The notes below the pieces were generated by a model that did no database searches, was not told where the DNA came from, and saw nothing but the letters and a program-made list of their open reading frames with translations. This document shows, piece by piece, positions 8,335-18,103 of a stretch of DNA of 64,000 nucleotides. The DNA comes from Olleya aquimaris. Lineage in GTDB: Bacteria; Bacteroidota; Bacteroidia; Flavobacteriales; Flavobacteriaceae. The DNA lies in contig NZ_QLLO01000003.1 in the NCBI RefSeq assembly GCF_003259525.1, forward strand, positions 270,066 to 334,065, written 5' to 3'. The translations under genes and the position numbers were made by a program. Every line of letters begins with the position of its first letter. Position 1 is the first letter of the stretch.

Positions 8335-9339
8335 TTACGCTTTTAATACCACTCTAAATCTAGCGTTACCGTCTTCCAGGTGTTTAATGGCTTGGTTAAC
8401 GTCTTCTAGTTTAAATTCTTCAACCGTAGGATAGATATCATGACGTACACAAAACTCTAACATTTTTCTGGTGAGTGCGATGCTTCCTAATGGGCTACCT
8501 CCAACCGACTTTTCGCCAGATATCATGCTAAATGCTGGGATTTCCATGGGTTCTAACACAGCTCCAACGGTATGTAGTTTTCCTTGTGGTGCTAAGGTGC
8601 TTAAAAAAGCGTCCCAATTTAACTTCACGTTAGTGGTATTTAATATAAAATCTAAAGTTCCAGCAATGCTTTCCAGTTCTTCACTATTAGTAGAATCGAC
8701 TACATTGTGTGCTCCCATTTTTTTAAGCGCATCCGTTTTATCTTTATTGGACGTAAATGCAGTCACCTCGCAACCCCAAGCTTTTAAAAACTTAAGTGCC
8801 ATATGCCCTAATCCACCAATACCTATCACTCCCACTTTATCTGTAGGTTGTACACCTGATAAGACTATAGGGTTAAACACGGTAATTCCGCCACAAAATA
8901 AAGGTCCAGCTTTAGCCATATCAATACCTTCTGGTAATAGTGTAGCCCAAGACCAATGTCCTCTAACTATATCTGCAAAACCTCCATGACGACCTACTAT
9001 CGTTGCTTCTGCCGATCCACACAAGTGCTGTTTACCATCCATACATTGGTTGCAGTGTAAACAAGAAGCACTGTACCAACCTAGTCCTACTTTGTCTCCT
9101 TTTTTTAGTCCTTTAACCTCTTTACCAACATCTAACACTTCGCCAACAATTTCGTGTCCAGGAACTAATGGATATTGAGATAATCCCCAATCGTTATTGA
9201 CCATACTTAAATCGCTGTGACATAACCCACAATAATGGACTTTAATATCGACTTCTTCGTTACCAATATCTGGTAAATTATAATTAAAAGGTTCTAATTG
9301 TTCTCCAGCAGCTTTGGCTGCATATGCGTTTACTTTCAT
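8335..9339 (-). CDS. Zinc-dependent NAD(P)-dependent alcohol/aldehyde dehydrogenase (YahK/CAD-like)
   Basis: A 334-residue medium-chain dehydrogenase. Catalytic zinc ligands are seen at Cys40 (CGLCHSD), His62-Glu63 (PGHEIVGEV) and a later Cys in the GPLFCGG segment. The structural zinc site is Cys93, 96, 99 and 107. The Rossmann motif GIGGLGHMALKF is present. The sequence fits the cinnamyl-alcohol-dehydrogenase/YahK branch, which reduces many aldehydes with NADPH. It is monocistronic, with a terminator directly after it. The natural substrate cannot be read from the sequence. Confidence 0.92.
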   Translation of the reverse strand: MKVNAYAAKAAGEQLEPFNYNLPDIGNEEVDIKVHYCGLCHSDLSMVNNDWGLSQYPLVPGHEIVGEVLDVGKEVKGLKKGDKVGLGWYSASCLHCNQCMDGKQHLCGSAEATIVGRHGGFADIVRGHWSWATLLPEGIDMAKAGPLFCGGITVFNPIVLSGVQPTDKVGVIGIGGLGHMALKFLKAWGCEVTAFTSNKDKTDALKKMGAHNVVDSTNSEELESIAGTLDFILNTTNVKLNWDAFLSTLAPQGKLHTVGAVLEPMEIPAFSMISGEKSVGGSPLGSIALTRKMLEFCVRHDIYPTVEEFKLEDVNQAIKHLEDGNARFRVVLKA

Positions 9340-9499
9340 AGTGTTCTTTTTTTGTTATTCTTAATCTAATAAAGGTACTAACTAATTTTTGAAGCAAATC
9401 ATATATTGAAGGTGATCTATAATAAAATTATGTTAAAATAGAATGTCATTAGTTTTATTAGTATATTTATCTAATAACCAACACAATACATAAACCATT

Positions 9500-9988
9500 A
9501 TGAAAACAAACATTAAATTATTTGGGATTTTAGTTTTGGCAGCAGTATTATTTTCTGCTTGTGAAACTAAAGAAAAAGAAGTTGCTGTAGACAAGGATGC
9601 TTTAACTGCAGAGCTACAAGCAATGGAAGATGCTTTTGCAGCAGGTCAAAAAGCTAAAGACGCAGACGCAGTTGTTGCCTATTATAGTGACGATGCCATA
9701 AGTTATGGTCAAAATGAAAAACCTAGAGTAGGAAAAGCAGCCATTAAAGCTGATATGGAAGAAGGATTTGCAAAGGACACTTTGGGACATTACAACGTCT
9801 ATAAAGTTGTAGATGTTTTTGCTGATGGAGACTTAGCTGTAGAAGTAGGCTCTTGGACACGTTATGACTCCTCTGGTAGTGAAGTTAATAACGGACATTA
9901 CATGTCGGTTTTTGAAAAACGCGATGGTAAATACGTTTGCGTTAGAGATATGGGAAGCACTGCAACACCATTAAAAAAAGATGAATAA
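9500..9988 (+). CDS. Lipoprotein with SnoaL-like / DUF4440 (NTF2 fold) domain
   Basis: The 162-residue product starts with a lipoprotein signal peptide and lipobox LFSAC (Cys20). The mature part carries an NTF2-like domain with the usual pattern: an N-terminal helix (ELQAMEDAFAAGQKAKDADAV), then YYSDDAISYG, then the paired strands ending VFEKRDGKYVCVRDMGS. Such domains often bind small molecules or act as ketosteroid-isomerase-like scaffolds, but no activity can be assigned. It is transcribed alone and ends in a shared bidirectional terminator. Confidence 0.82.
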   Translation: MKTNIKLFGILVLAAVLFSACETKEKEVAVDKDALTAELQAMEDAFAAGQKAKDADAVVAYYSDDAISYGQNEKPRVGKAAIKADMEEGFAKDTLGHYNVYKVVDVFADGDLAVEVGSWTRYDSSGSEVNNGHYMSVFEKRDGKYVCVRDMGSTATPLKKDE

Positions 9989-10013
9989 GCCACTTTAGTT
10001 TAGCGCTTAATTT

Positions 10014-10045
10014 AAAAAAGACAACCTAAACAGGTTGTCTTTTTT
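10014..10045. terminator. Bidirectional terminator
   Basis: GACAACCT (10020-10027) and AGGTTGTC (10032-10039) form a perfect 8-bp stem with a 4-base loop. It is flanked by A6 on the left and T6 on the right, so it can stop both the lipoprotein gene (plus) and acs (minus). Confidence 0.88.
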
Positions 10046-10077
10046 AATTGACTTAATATTATTAGTTTCTACTCAAT

Positions 10078-12024
10078 TTATAGTACATTATCCATAATCT
10101 CTTGCACACATTCTGGATTAAGTAATGTACTGGTATCACCAAGGTTATCGGTTTCACTAGCTGCTATTTTACGTAAAATACGACGCATGATTTTTCCGCT
10201 TCGGGTTTTTGGTAATCCACTAGTAAACTGGATTTTATCCAACTTAGCAATAGGTCCTATTTGCTCTGTAATTAACTGGTTAATCTCCAAACGTAAAGCC
10301 TCTTGGTCACTAGTTGATCCAATATCTTTTAACGTGACAAAACCATACAGCGCATTCCCTTTAATGTCATGAGGAAAACCTACTATAGCGCTTTCTGCAA
10401 CTATTGGATGCTCGTTAATAGCATCTTCTATTGGTGCAGTCCCTAAATTATGTCCAGAGACAATAATAACATCGTCCACACGACCAGTAATACGGTAATT
10501 ACCAGATGCATCACGTAATGCACCATCGCCTGGAAAGTACTTGTTTTTATAGGCAGAAAAATAGACATTTTTATACCGTTGATGATCGCCATAAATAGTT
10601 CTAGCAATGGATGGCCAAGGAAATTGTATTGCTAAAATACCTTCTGCTGGATTCCCTTCAATTATAGTTCCATCTGTATCTAATAGTACTGGCTGAACAC
10701 CAGGTAATGGTAAGGTTGCAAAGGTTGGTTTGTCTTTAGTCACACCTGCTAAAGAGGATATCATAATACCTCCTGTTTCGGTTTGCCACCATGTATCTAC
10801 TATTGGGCATTTTCCTTTTCCGACGTAATCGTTATACCAATTCCATGCTTCTAGATTAATAGGCTCTCCTACTGTGCCTAATGTTTTTAAATGTTTCAGA
10901 TTATAATTATCTGCATAATTAGTGTCCTGTTTTGCTAAGGCTCTAATAGCTGTTGGAGCAGTATAAAACTGATTGACTTTGTGTTTTTCACAAATGTCCC
11001 AAAAGCGACCATAATCAGGGTAACTTGGCACACCTTCAAACATTAATGTGGTTGCACCATTGGCTAATGGACCATACACAATATAACTATGACCTGTAAT
11101 CCATCCAATATCTGCAGTACACCAATACACATCTTTTGGGCTAGATCGTGTATAATCTCTACCAAAATCGTTGGTTTTACTGCAACTATATTGAAATACA
11201 TTTCTAAACGTATACGCTGTATAGACCATATATCCACCACAAGTATGTACCATACCTTTTGGTTTTCCTGTAGAACCAGAAGTATATAATATAAACAACA
11301 TATCTTCTGCATCCATGATTTCTGCAGGACAATTATCGTCTACTGTCTTAAGTTGATCATGCCACCATACTTGGTTTTTTAATAAAGTCACATCATTATT
11401 AACACGCTTTAAAACAATGGTTGTTTGTATGGTTGGACAGGTTTCTAATGCTTGGTCTGCAATGTCTTTTAAAGGCGTTATTTTGGTGCCTCTAAAACCA
11501 CCATCTGCGGTTAATAACACTTTACATGCTGCATCATTAATTCTTGCTGATAAAGCAGATGCAGAAAATCCTGCAAATACAACCGAATGAACTGCACCAA
11601 TTCTGGCACAGGCTAAAACAGCAACAGTTAATTCTGGTACCATTGGCATGTAAATACACACACGATCGCCTTTTTTTACATTATTGGCTTTAAGCACGTT
11701 AGCAAACTTACAGACTTTGCTATGTAATGCTTTATAAGTGAAGTATTGCGCACCTTCATTAGGATCGTTAGGTTCAAAAATAAGTGCAGTTTCATTACCT
11801 CTATCTTTTAAATGTCGATCTAAACAGTTTTCTGTGATATTGAGTTTTCCATCTTTAAACCATGTGACTTCAGGTTTTGTAAAATCCCATTCTAAGACTT
11901 TAGACCACTTTTTTTTCCAAACAAAAGACTCTGCTATTTCTTCCCAAAAAGCTTCTGGGTTATCTATACTAGCTTGATAAGCTTTTTCATATTCTTTGTA
12001 AGAATTAATTTGAAATCTTTGCAT
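10078..12024 (-). CDS. acs: Acetyl-coenzyme A synthetase (AMP-forming)
   Basis: The 648-residue enzyme activates acetate to acetyl-CoA through acetyl-AMP. The ANL-superfamily signature TSGSTGKPKGMVHT, the acetate-pocket WWQTETGG motif, the hinge GDGALRDASGNYRITGR and the acetylatable lysine motif PKTRSGKIMRR near the end are all visible. The A8/A10 region reads VSGHNLGTAPIE rather than the enterobacterial SGHRLGTAEIE type, which I believe is a Bacteroidetes form. It is monocistronic on the minus strand. Confidence 0.96.
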   Translation of the reverse strand: MQRFQINSYKEYEKAYQASIDNPEAFWEEIAESFVWKKKWSKVLEWDFTKPEVTWFKDGKLNITENCLDRHLKDRGNETALIFEPNDPNEGAQYFTYKALHSKVCKFANVLKANNVKKGDRVCIYMPMVPELTVAVLACARIGAVHSVVFAGFSASALSARINDAACKVLLTADGGFRGTKITPLKDIADQALETCPTIQTTIVLKRVNNDVTLLKNQVWWHDQLKTVDDNCPAEIMDAEDMLFILYTSGSTGKPKGMVHTCGGYMVYTAYTFRNVFQYSCSKTNDFGRDYTRSSPKDVYWCTADIGWITGHSYIVYGPLANGATTLMFEGVPSYPDYGRFWDICEKHKVNQFYTAPTAIRALAKQDTNYADNYNLKHLKTLGTVGEPINLEAWNWYNDYVGKGKCPIVDTWWQTETGGIMISSLAGVTKDKPTFATLPLPGVQPVLLDTDGTIIEGNPAEGILAIQFPWPSIARTIYGDHQRYKNVYFSAYKNKYFPGDGALRDASGNYRITGRVDDVIIVSGHNLGTAPIEDAINEHPIVAESAIVGFPHDIKGNALYGFVTLKDIGSTSDQEALRLEINQLITEQIGPIAKLDKIQFTSGLPKTRSGKIMRRILRKIAASETDNLGDTSTLLNPECVQEIMDNVL

Positions 12025-12445
12025 CGGTTTATAAGTATTAAAAGTGAATTAAAAGTACTAAATATTATTAATATTTCTGATTATTTTACTTACTGTCACT
12101 AATTGGTTTTTATATATGTTAATACTTGGTATTTGTTTTAATCAAAACTGCACAGTAATTAATGAATTAAACAAAATATGAATCGAATATTAAACAATCC
12201 TAAAGTTAGCGATCCATCTAATTTAGCTTCTGTTCATTTTTCCTTGATGAAAAACGAACCAAAAAATCACTATCAAAATTAGGAAATTGCTAAAGCACCA
12301 GTCACTTTCGGAGCTACGTGCTTAATGCTACGCATTGCATCTCCACTCCTTCGTTCATTATTTCTGAATTTTGATGTTTTCCGACGGTGTCGGAATTTCA
12401 AGTCGCATTTGTATTCATCATTTAAAACACACAATAATTATTGTT
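12025..12445. other. Intergenic, candidate flavobacterial interspersed repeat, no gene
   Basis: No convincing gene was found. A 34-codon plus-strand frame at 12178 has no support. The segment from about 12239 to 12300 contains CCTTGATGAAAAACGAACC followed by AAAAAATCA, a word resembling sequence I associate with flavobacterial intergenic regions. At 12379-12395 TTCCGAC-GGT-GTCGGAA forms a 7-bp hairpin without a T-run. Confidence 0.4.
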
Positions 12446-13831
12446 TTAGCTATTGTTTTGTTTCATTCTTTTAAAATAGGCTTTAGCTTCTTTAACCACT
12501 TTTGGAGCTAAAATTAGCGTTGCCAACATGGTAGGAATTGCCATTAAAGCAAATACACCATCTATAAGGTTAATCATCATCTCAAATGGTGTGGTTGCTG
12601 CTAAAACAATACTGGTAATATATAAATACTTATAATAATGTTGGTTTTTTACTCCTACTAAAAACGACATACATTTAGTACCATAATAGGCATAAGAAAA
12701 TAGCGAAGACACGCTGAATATAAAAACACAAATCATTAATAAATACTGTCCATACCCAGGAATGGCTTGCTGAAATGCAGATGCAGTTAGCGTCACTCCG
12801 TTGTCTGATGTGGTTTCCCAAACACCTGTCACTAAAATAGCCAAAGCGGTTAAAGTACATACAATTAATGTGTCAATAACTGGTCCCATCATTGCTACTA
12901 ATCCTTCTCTAACAGGTTCGTTAGTTTTTGCTGCGCCATGCGCCAATGGTGCTGTACCTATACCTGCTTCGTTAGAAAACGCACCACGTCTAATACCTAA
13001 AATAATTAATGCGCCTAACATACCTCCAAAAACAGCATCGCCTTTTATGTAATTAGCTTCAAAAGCATCTGTAAATATTAAAGTGAAGTATTTTGGGATT
13101 TCGGTATAATTAATTCCTAAAATAATCAAGACTAAAATAAAATATAGAATCACCATTGAAGGTACCATTTTGGACGCAATGGTACTAATACGTTTTAATC
13201 CTCCAAGAATCACTATAGATGTAAAAACCACTAAAATAGCTGCCAATATAAGGTTTGAAGTAAAACTAACTTCCACACCATTTGGAATTAATATAATATC
13301 ATTAATAGCTTGTTTTAATTGATTTACATTAACAACGGGAAGCGCTCCTAACATTCCAAAAAAGCTAAACATAACTGCTAAAAATTTCCAGTTTTTGCCT
13401 AAACCTTCTGTAATAAAATACATGGGACCACCTTGAATTTGACCTGCAGAATCCTTTCCACGATACATAATGGCTAAAGTTGATGTAAAAAACTTTGTTG
13501 CCATACCTACAATTGCACTTATCCACATCCAAAACATGGCTCCTGGCCCACCTACCGAAATAGCTAACGCGACACCTGCAATATTTCCCATACCAATGGT
13601 AGAAGATAATGCTGTAGTTAATGCTTTAAAATGACTAATTTCTCCTAAATCTGACGCATTATCGTACTTCCCTCTTAACACTTGAATGGCGTGTCCTAAA
13701 TACCTAAAGGGTAAAAATTTAGAAAGTACCAACAAATAGGTACCTCCTCCAATTAATAATATTAATAAGGGTAAACCCCAAACAAATGAAGAAAACTGCT
13801 CTACTAAAGTATTTAATGTATCGTACACCAT
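12446..13831 (-). CDS. Sodium:alanine/glycine symporter, AGCS family
   Basis: A 461-residue membrane protein with about 10-11 hydrophobic helices. The family features are the GGPGAMFWMW segment, the GGPMYFITEGLGKNWK segment near residue 135 and the RRGAFSNEAGIGTAPLAHGAAKTNEP stretch near residues 280-305 (only part of which is quoted as a motif here: SNEAGIGTA). Members import alanine or glycine with Na+ or H+. It is divergent from the next gene with 60 bases between, so the promoters share that gap. Confidence 0.92.
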   Translation of the reverse strand: MVYDTLNTLVEQFSSFVWGLPLLILLIGGGTYLLVLSKFLPFRYLGHAIQVLRGKYDNASDLGEISHFKALTTALSSTIGMGNIAGVALAISVGGPGAMFWMWISAIVGMATKFFTSTLAIMYRGKDSAGQIQGGPMYFITEGLGKNWKFLAVMFSFFGMLGALPVVNVNQLKQAINDIILIPNGVEVSFTSNLILAAILVVFTSIVILGGLKRISTIASKMVPSMVILYFILVLIILGINYTEIPKYFTLIFTDAFEANYIKGDAVFGGMLGALIILGIRRGAFSNEAGIGTAPLAHGAAKTNEPVREGLVAMMGPVIDTLIVCTLTALAILVTGVWETTSDNGVTLTASAFQQAIPGYGQYLLMICVFIFSVSSLFSYAYYGTKCMSFLVGVKNQHYYKYLYITSIVLAATTPFEMMINLIDGVFALMAIPTMLATLILAPKVVKEAKAYFKRMKQNNS

Positions 13832-13891
13832 ATAAAAATTTAAAGTTTAAATATAACCTATTATATTTACACCACTAACACGTAATACCAT

Positions 13892-14980
13892 TTGAAACCA
13901 ACACGTCTTTTTTTTCTGGATGCAGTCAGAGCATTTGCTATTTTAATGATGCTACAAGGTCATTTTATTGATACACTATTGCATCCTATTTACAGAGATA
14001 ATTCTTATACTGCTTATACGATCTGGTCCTATTTTAGAGGGATTACTGCTCCTGTGTTTTTTACAATTACAGGTTTGGTTTTTGTGTATTTATTATTAAA
14101 ATCTAAAGAAAAAGGTACAGACAACAAGCGCATAAAAAAAGGGTTAAATCGTGGTTTGCTACTTATTGGATTGGGTTATGCTTTGCGATTTTCTTTTATT
14201 AGTTTAATGTATGGAAAGGTAAACATGAACTTTTTACAAGTTGATGTGTTACAATGCATTGGATTGTCACTTATTCTATTAATTATACTGTATAGACTTA
14301 GTTTTAAAAACGAATGGCTTTTAGCAACCTTATTTTTAGTTATTGGTTTTACTGTATTTGTTACCGAACCCCTTTACAGAACACTAAAACTAGAAGCTGT
14401 GCCTGTGCTATTTTCTAATTATTTAAGTCTTGCAAATGGCTCTGTGTTTGCAATAATCCCTTGGTTTGGGTACGTGGCTTTTGGAGGGTTTACAGCAGTT
14501 TTATTTTCTAAGTTTGGACATAAAAACAATTATAAACCTTTTAAGATTATTAGTTTTTTAGTGATTGGTTTACTATTAATTTTTTATTCGTCGATAGCAC
14601 TAAAAGTTTTAGATAATATGTTTAACATCCCTTTATTTACAAGAAGTGCAAATTATAATTATTTATTTAGCAGGCTAGGAAATGTGCTGGTTATATTTGG
14701 ATTATTTTACGCTTTTGAAAGCTATTTAAAGCAAGCTCTTATCTCAAAAATTGGACAAAAAACTTTGTCAATTTACGTGATTCATTTTATGATTATTTAC
14801 GGAAGTTTTACTGGATTAAGCTTAAAACAGTTTTTCTATAAAAGTTTAACACCAACCGAAGCTATTATAGGTGCTATTATATTTATGATAGTGGTTTGTC
14901 TAATTTCTTTTTACTATGTCAAAACCAATACCTTTATTTATAAGAAGATTCGAGGTTTGTATGAGAAGTTGAGAAGGTGA
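13892..14980 (+). CDS. Membrane protein of the HGSNAT/DUF1624 acyltransferase-like group
   Basis: A 362-residue polytopic protein (about 10 helices) with an N-terminal RLFFLDAVRAFAILMMLQGHF signature like that of heparan-alpha-glucosaminide N-acetyltransferase-type (DUF1624) and OpgC-type proteins; the His of QGHF is the conserved residue. The frame opens with a TTG at 13892. The first in-frame ATG is codon 19 and would delete the conserved RLFFLD segment, and an in-frame stop lies three codons upstream, so TTG is the likely start. The acyl acceptor is unknown. Confidence 0.75.
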   Translation: MKPTRLFFLDAVRAFAILMMLQGHFIDTLLHPIYRDNSYTAYTIWSYFRGITAPVFFTITGLVFVYLLLKSKEKGTDNKRIKKGLNRGLLLIGLGYALRFSFISLMYGKVNMNFLQVDVLQCIGLSLILLIILYRLSFKNEWLLATLFLVIGFTVFVTEPLYRTLKLEAVPVLFSNYLSLANGSVFAIIPWFGYVAFGGFTAVLFSKFGHKNNYKPFKIISFLVIGLLLIFYSSIALKVLDNMFNIPLFTRSANYNYLFSRLGNVLVIFGLFYAFESYLKQALISKIGQKTLSIYVIHFMIIYGSFTGLSLKQFFYKSLTPTEAIIGAIIFMIVVCLISFYYVKTNTFIYKKIRGLYEKLRR

Positions 14981-15122
14981 AATAAGTCCTGATTTGACTT
15001 TATTAAATAAATCAATTTACTACGTTTAACGACCGATATTAAACATTTGTACTCAACTTGCCAATGTATTGAAACGTTTTATAATGCATAAGTTAAACAA
15101 CACTCTACAAAATTATCAAAAT

Positions 15123-16073
15123 TTACCCTTTCAAATACTCCAAAACGTTTTCTTCAATACGCTTTTGAATATCACTTACATCAGCTTTTACGAATGGTTC
15201 TCCCATAATGTTTTCGTATAACTCAATATAACGCTCAGATACGGTTTCGATATATTCATCACTCATTTCTGGAACGGTTTGCCCTTCTAAGCCTTGAAAG
15301 TTGTTAGCTATTAACCACTGACGAACAAACTCTTTTGATAATTGCTTTTGTGCTTCGTTATTATCTTGACGGTCTTGGTAACCTTCTGCATAAAAGTAGC
15401 GCGAGGAGTCTGGTGTATGTATTTCGTCTATCAATACTATTTTTTCGTCTTTAGTTTTTCCAAATTCATATTTGGTATCTACTAAAATTAATCCTCTGGA
15501 TGCAGCTATTTCTGTTCCACGTTGAAACAATTTACGTGTATAATCCTCTAAAATCAGGTAATCTTCTTCACTAACAATCCCTTTTTTTAAGATGTCTTCT
15601 CGCGAAATATCCTCGTCATGATCTCCCATTTCGGCTTTTGTAGCTGGAGTAATGATAGGCTCTGGAAACTTATCATTTTCCTTCATTCCTTCTGGCATCT
15701 CAACTCCACAAAGTAATCGTTTACCTGCTTTATACTCGCGTGCAGCATGACCTGACAAATACCCACGAATCACCATTTCGACTTTAAAAGGAGTACACAA
15801 ATGTCCAACTGCAACATTAGGATCTGGAGTGGCTGTTAACCAATTTGGCACCAAATCTTCAGTAGCTTTCATCATGCTTGTGGCAATCTGATTAAGGATT
15901 TGTCCTTTGTAAGGGATTCCTTTTGGCATTACCACATCAAACGCACTAAGTCGATCTGTTGCAATCATGACCAGTTCTTCGTCATTGATATTATATACCT
16001 CTCTAACTTTTCCTTTGTAAACGCTTTTTTGGTTTGGGAAGTTGAAATTGGATGCTATTATTGTGTTACTCAT
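15123..16073 (-). CDS. purC: Phosphoribosylaminoimidazole-succinocarboxamide synthase (SAICAR synthetase)
   Basis: PurC joins CAIR and aspartate in purine synthesis with ATP. The 316-residue product is of the longer family type. Conserved segments are [10 protein letters not shown] (residues 20-29), [20 protein letters not shown], the [19 protein letters not shown] loop, and [19 protein letters not shown]. It lies 81 bases downstream of phoH on the same strand, and the gap carries a probable dispersed repeat. Co-transcription is possible. Confidence 0.96.
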   Translation of the reverse strand: MSNTIIASNFNFPNQKSVYKGKVREVYNINDEELVMIATDRLSAFDVVMPKGIPYKGQILNQIATSMMKATEDLVPNWLTATPDPNVAVGHLCTPFKVEMVIRGYLSGHAAREYKAGKRLLCGVEMPEGMKENDKFPEPIITPATKAEMGDHDEDISREDILKKGIVSEEDYLILEDYTRKLFQRGTEIAASRGLILVDTKYEFGKTKDEKIVLIDEIHTPDSSRYFYAEGYQDRQDNNEAQKQLSKEFVRQWLIANNFQGLEGQTVPEMSDEYIETVSERYIELYENIMGEPFVKADVSDIQKRIEENVLEYLKG

Positions 16074-16087
16074 TAGTTGATTTGTTT

Positions 16088-16112
16088 ACACTTCGACAAG
16101 CTCAGTGTGACA
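16088..16112. repeat. Probable flavobacterial dispersed repeat
   Basis: The word CTTCGACAAGCTCAGTGTGA with surrounding bases lies between purC and phoH. I recognise this word as a common intergenic element in Bacteroidetes genomes; only one copy is in this window. ACACT and AGTGT at its ends form a short inverted repeat. Confidence 0.5.
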
Positions 16113-16154
16113 TTTAGTTATTATTTATACTGTCTACTGTGACTGCTTTATAGA

Positions 16155-17108
16155 CTACTCCCTATTCTCAATATTTTTATAAGCTGCAATAATTTTCTTG
16201 ACTAGTTTATGACGAATCACATCTTTATCATCAAGAAAAATCATACCTACACCTTCAACTCCTTTTAAAATAAGTAAAGCTTCTTTAAGTCCAGAAATGG
16301 TACGACGTGGTAAATCTATTTGACCAGGATCACCTGTTAATAAAAACTTAGCGCTTTTACCCATTCTGGTTAAAAACATCTTCATTTGCGCATGTGTGGT
16401 ATTTTGTCCTTCGTCCAAAATCACAAACGCATGATCTAGCGTACGTCCACGCATAAAGGCTAAAGGTGCGATTTGTATGGTTCCGTTTTCGATATACTGT
16501 GCTAGTTTTTCCGCAGGAATCATATCGCGCAAGGCATCATATAACGGTTGCATGTAAGGGTCTAGTTTTTCTTTTAAATCGCCTGGAAGAAATCCTAAAT
16601 TTTCGCCTGCTTCTACTGCTGGACGCGTTAAAATAATTCGTTTAACTTCTTTATTTTTTAGGGCTTGTACAGCTAATGCGACTCCTGTATAGGTTTTACC
16701 TGTTCCTGCAGGACCAATAGCAAAAACCATATCGTTTTTACGCATCAGCTCGACCATCTTACGTTGGTTGGCTGTTATGGCTTTAATTGGTTTACCGTTT
16801 GCACCATGGACTAAAACTTCTCCGCTTTTTTCAGAAGTTGTATAATCGTCACTACTTTGACTAGTTAATACGCGCTCTATGACGTTTTCGTCTAATTTAT
16901 TGTACTTAGAAAAATGCTTAAGCAACATAGTCATGCGTCTATCAAACTCTTCAAGAAGCTCTTCGTCACCATAGGCTTTTACTTTGTTTCCTCTAGCAAC
17001 TATTTTAAGTTTAGGGAAGTATTTTTTTAGTAGTGTAATGTTTTCGTTTCCGGTTCCAAAAAATTCTTTTGGAGAGATCTCTTCAAGTTCAATAATTATT
17101 TCGTTCAA
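16155..17108 (-). CDS. phoH: PhoH-family ATPase/RNA helicase-like protein
   Basis: A 317-residue PhoH protein. The Walker A motif is GPAGTGKTYTG (about residue 137) and Walker B is FVILDEGQNTT (about 230). The N-terminal 100 residues have a KH-like/PhoH N-terminal look, and LLTGDPGQIDLPR is the conserved sensor region. Family members are cytoplasmic ATPases linked to RNA and ribosome metabolism rather than only phosphate starvation. Divergent from the gene at 17229, with 120 bases between. Confidence 0.94.
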   Translation of the reverse strand: MNEIIIELEEISPKEFFGTGNENITLLKKYFPKLKIVARGNKVKAYGDEELLEEFDRRMTMLLKHFSKYNKLDENVIERVLTSQSSDDYTTSEKSGEVLVHGANGKPIKAITANQRKMVELMRKNDMVFAIGPAGTGKTYTGVALAVQALKNKEVKRIILTRPAVEAGENLGFLPGDLKEKLDPYMQPLYDALRDMIPAEKLAQYIENGTIQIAPLAFMRGRTLDHAFVILDEGQNTTHAQMKMFLTRMGKSAKFLLTGDPGQIDLPRRTISGLKEALLILKGVEGVGMIFLDDKDVIRHKLVKKIIAAYKNIENRE

Positions 17109-17228
17109 AAGCGTTGCATTTATTAAATTAATCTGTACAATTTTATTAGTTTTGTTTTCGTGATGCTAACCTAACAAACTTACACAATTTTTATGTGTTT
17201 GTGGTTAAAAAAATATCAACAATAATAC

Positions 17229-18062
17229 ATGCCAATAATAACATTAACGACAGACTTTGGAGAGAAAGATCACTTTGCTGGCGCAATAAAAGGTGCTATT
17301 TACAGTGAATTGCCTGAGGTTAAAATTGTTGATATCTCGCATTCTATTTCTCCTTTTAATATTGCTGAGGCTGCTTATATTATTCAAAATGCTTACAGTA
17401 GTTTTCCTAAAGGAACCATTCATGTTATTGGTATAGACTCTGAAATCAACCCAGAAAACAAACATATTGCTGTAGAGTTGGACGATCACTATTTTGTGTG
17501 TGCCAATAATGGGATTATGAGTATGATTGCTAACGAGATTGCACCTTCTAAGCTGGTAGAAATTAATATCCATGATAAGATAGAAACAAGCTTTCCGGTG
17601 TTGGATGTGTTTGTAAAAGTAGCATGTCATATTGCACGTGGTGGTACCTTAGAAGTTATTGGTAAAGCTATTGATAAGATTAAACCCATAAAAAATTTGG
17701 TGCCTTACGTCAATGAAGAGCAAACCCAAATTATAGGCAGTATCATTTATATTGATAATTACGGAAATGTCGTGACCAACATTAGAAAAAACTTTTTCGA
17801 AAAGCTGCAAAAAGGTCGCAATTACGAGGTGTCTGCAAGAAATTACAAGTTTAAAAAAATACACAGTAAGTATAGTGATATTATAAATTTTGACATCCCA
17901 GAAGACAAGCGTAATGATGAAGGACGAGGGTTAGTGGTGTTTAATAGCTCTAATTGTTTAGAGATTGCCATTTATAAAAGTAACAACCAAACTGTTGGAA
18001 GCGCAAGTAGTTTGATGGGATTAGCGTTACGAGATACAGTGACAATTAATTTTTTAAAGTAA
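17229..18062 (+). CDS. SAM hydroxide adenosyltransferase (DUF62 family)
   Basis: This 277-residue enzyme family hydrolyses S-adenosylmethionine to adenosine and methionine. The N-terminal motif ITLTTDFGEKDHFAGAIKG (residues 4-22), the DISHSISPFNIAEAAY segment and the C-terminal barrel with YIDNYGNVVTNI and SSLMGLALRDTV are characteristic. The fluorinase-specific features are not evident, so the hydrolase branch is preferred. It is followed by a small monooxygenase-like gene 41 bases away. Confidence 0.88.
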   Translation: MPIITLTTDFGEKDHFAGAIKGAIYSELPEVKIVDISHSISPFNIAEAAYIIQNAYSSFPKGTIHVIGIDSEINPENKHIAVELDDHYFVCANNGIMSMIANEIAPSKLVEINIHDKIETSFPVLDVFVKVACHIARGGTLEVIGKAIDKIKPIKNLVPYVNEEQTQIIGSIIYIDNYGNVVTNIRKNFFEKLQKGRNYEVSARNYKFKKIHSKYSDIINFDIPEDKRNDEGRGLVVFNSSNCLEIAIYKSNNQTVGSASSLMGLALRDTVTINFLK

Positions 18063-18103
18063 TAAGATTTTCGCTTTCGCGGAAATTACAAAAGGGAGTA
18101 TTT

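Noticed and set aside
12178..12282. Plus-strand frame of 34 codons starting at 12178
   Set aside because: No promoter, no family pattern, and it overlaps the candidate repeat word; treated as non-coding.
17229..18062. Fluorinase/chlorinase identity for the DUF62 protein
   Set aside because: The overall sequence fits the common hydroxide adenosyltransferase; the halogenase-specific loop was not evident.
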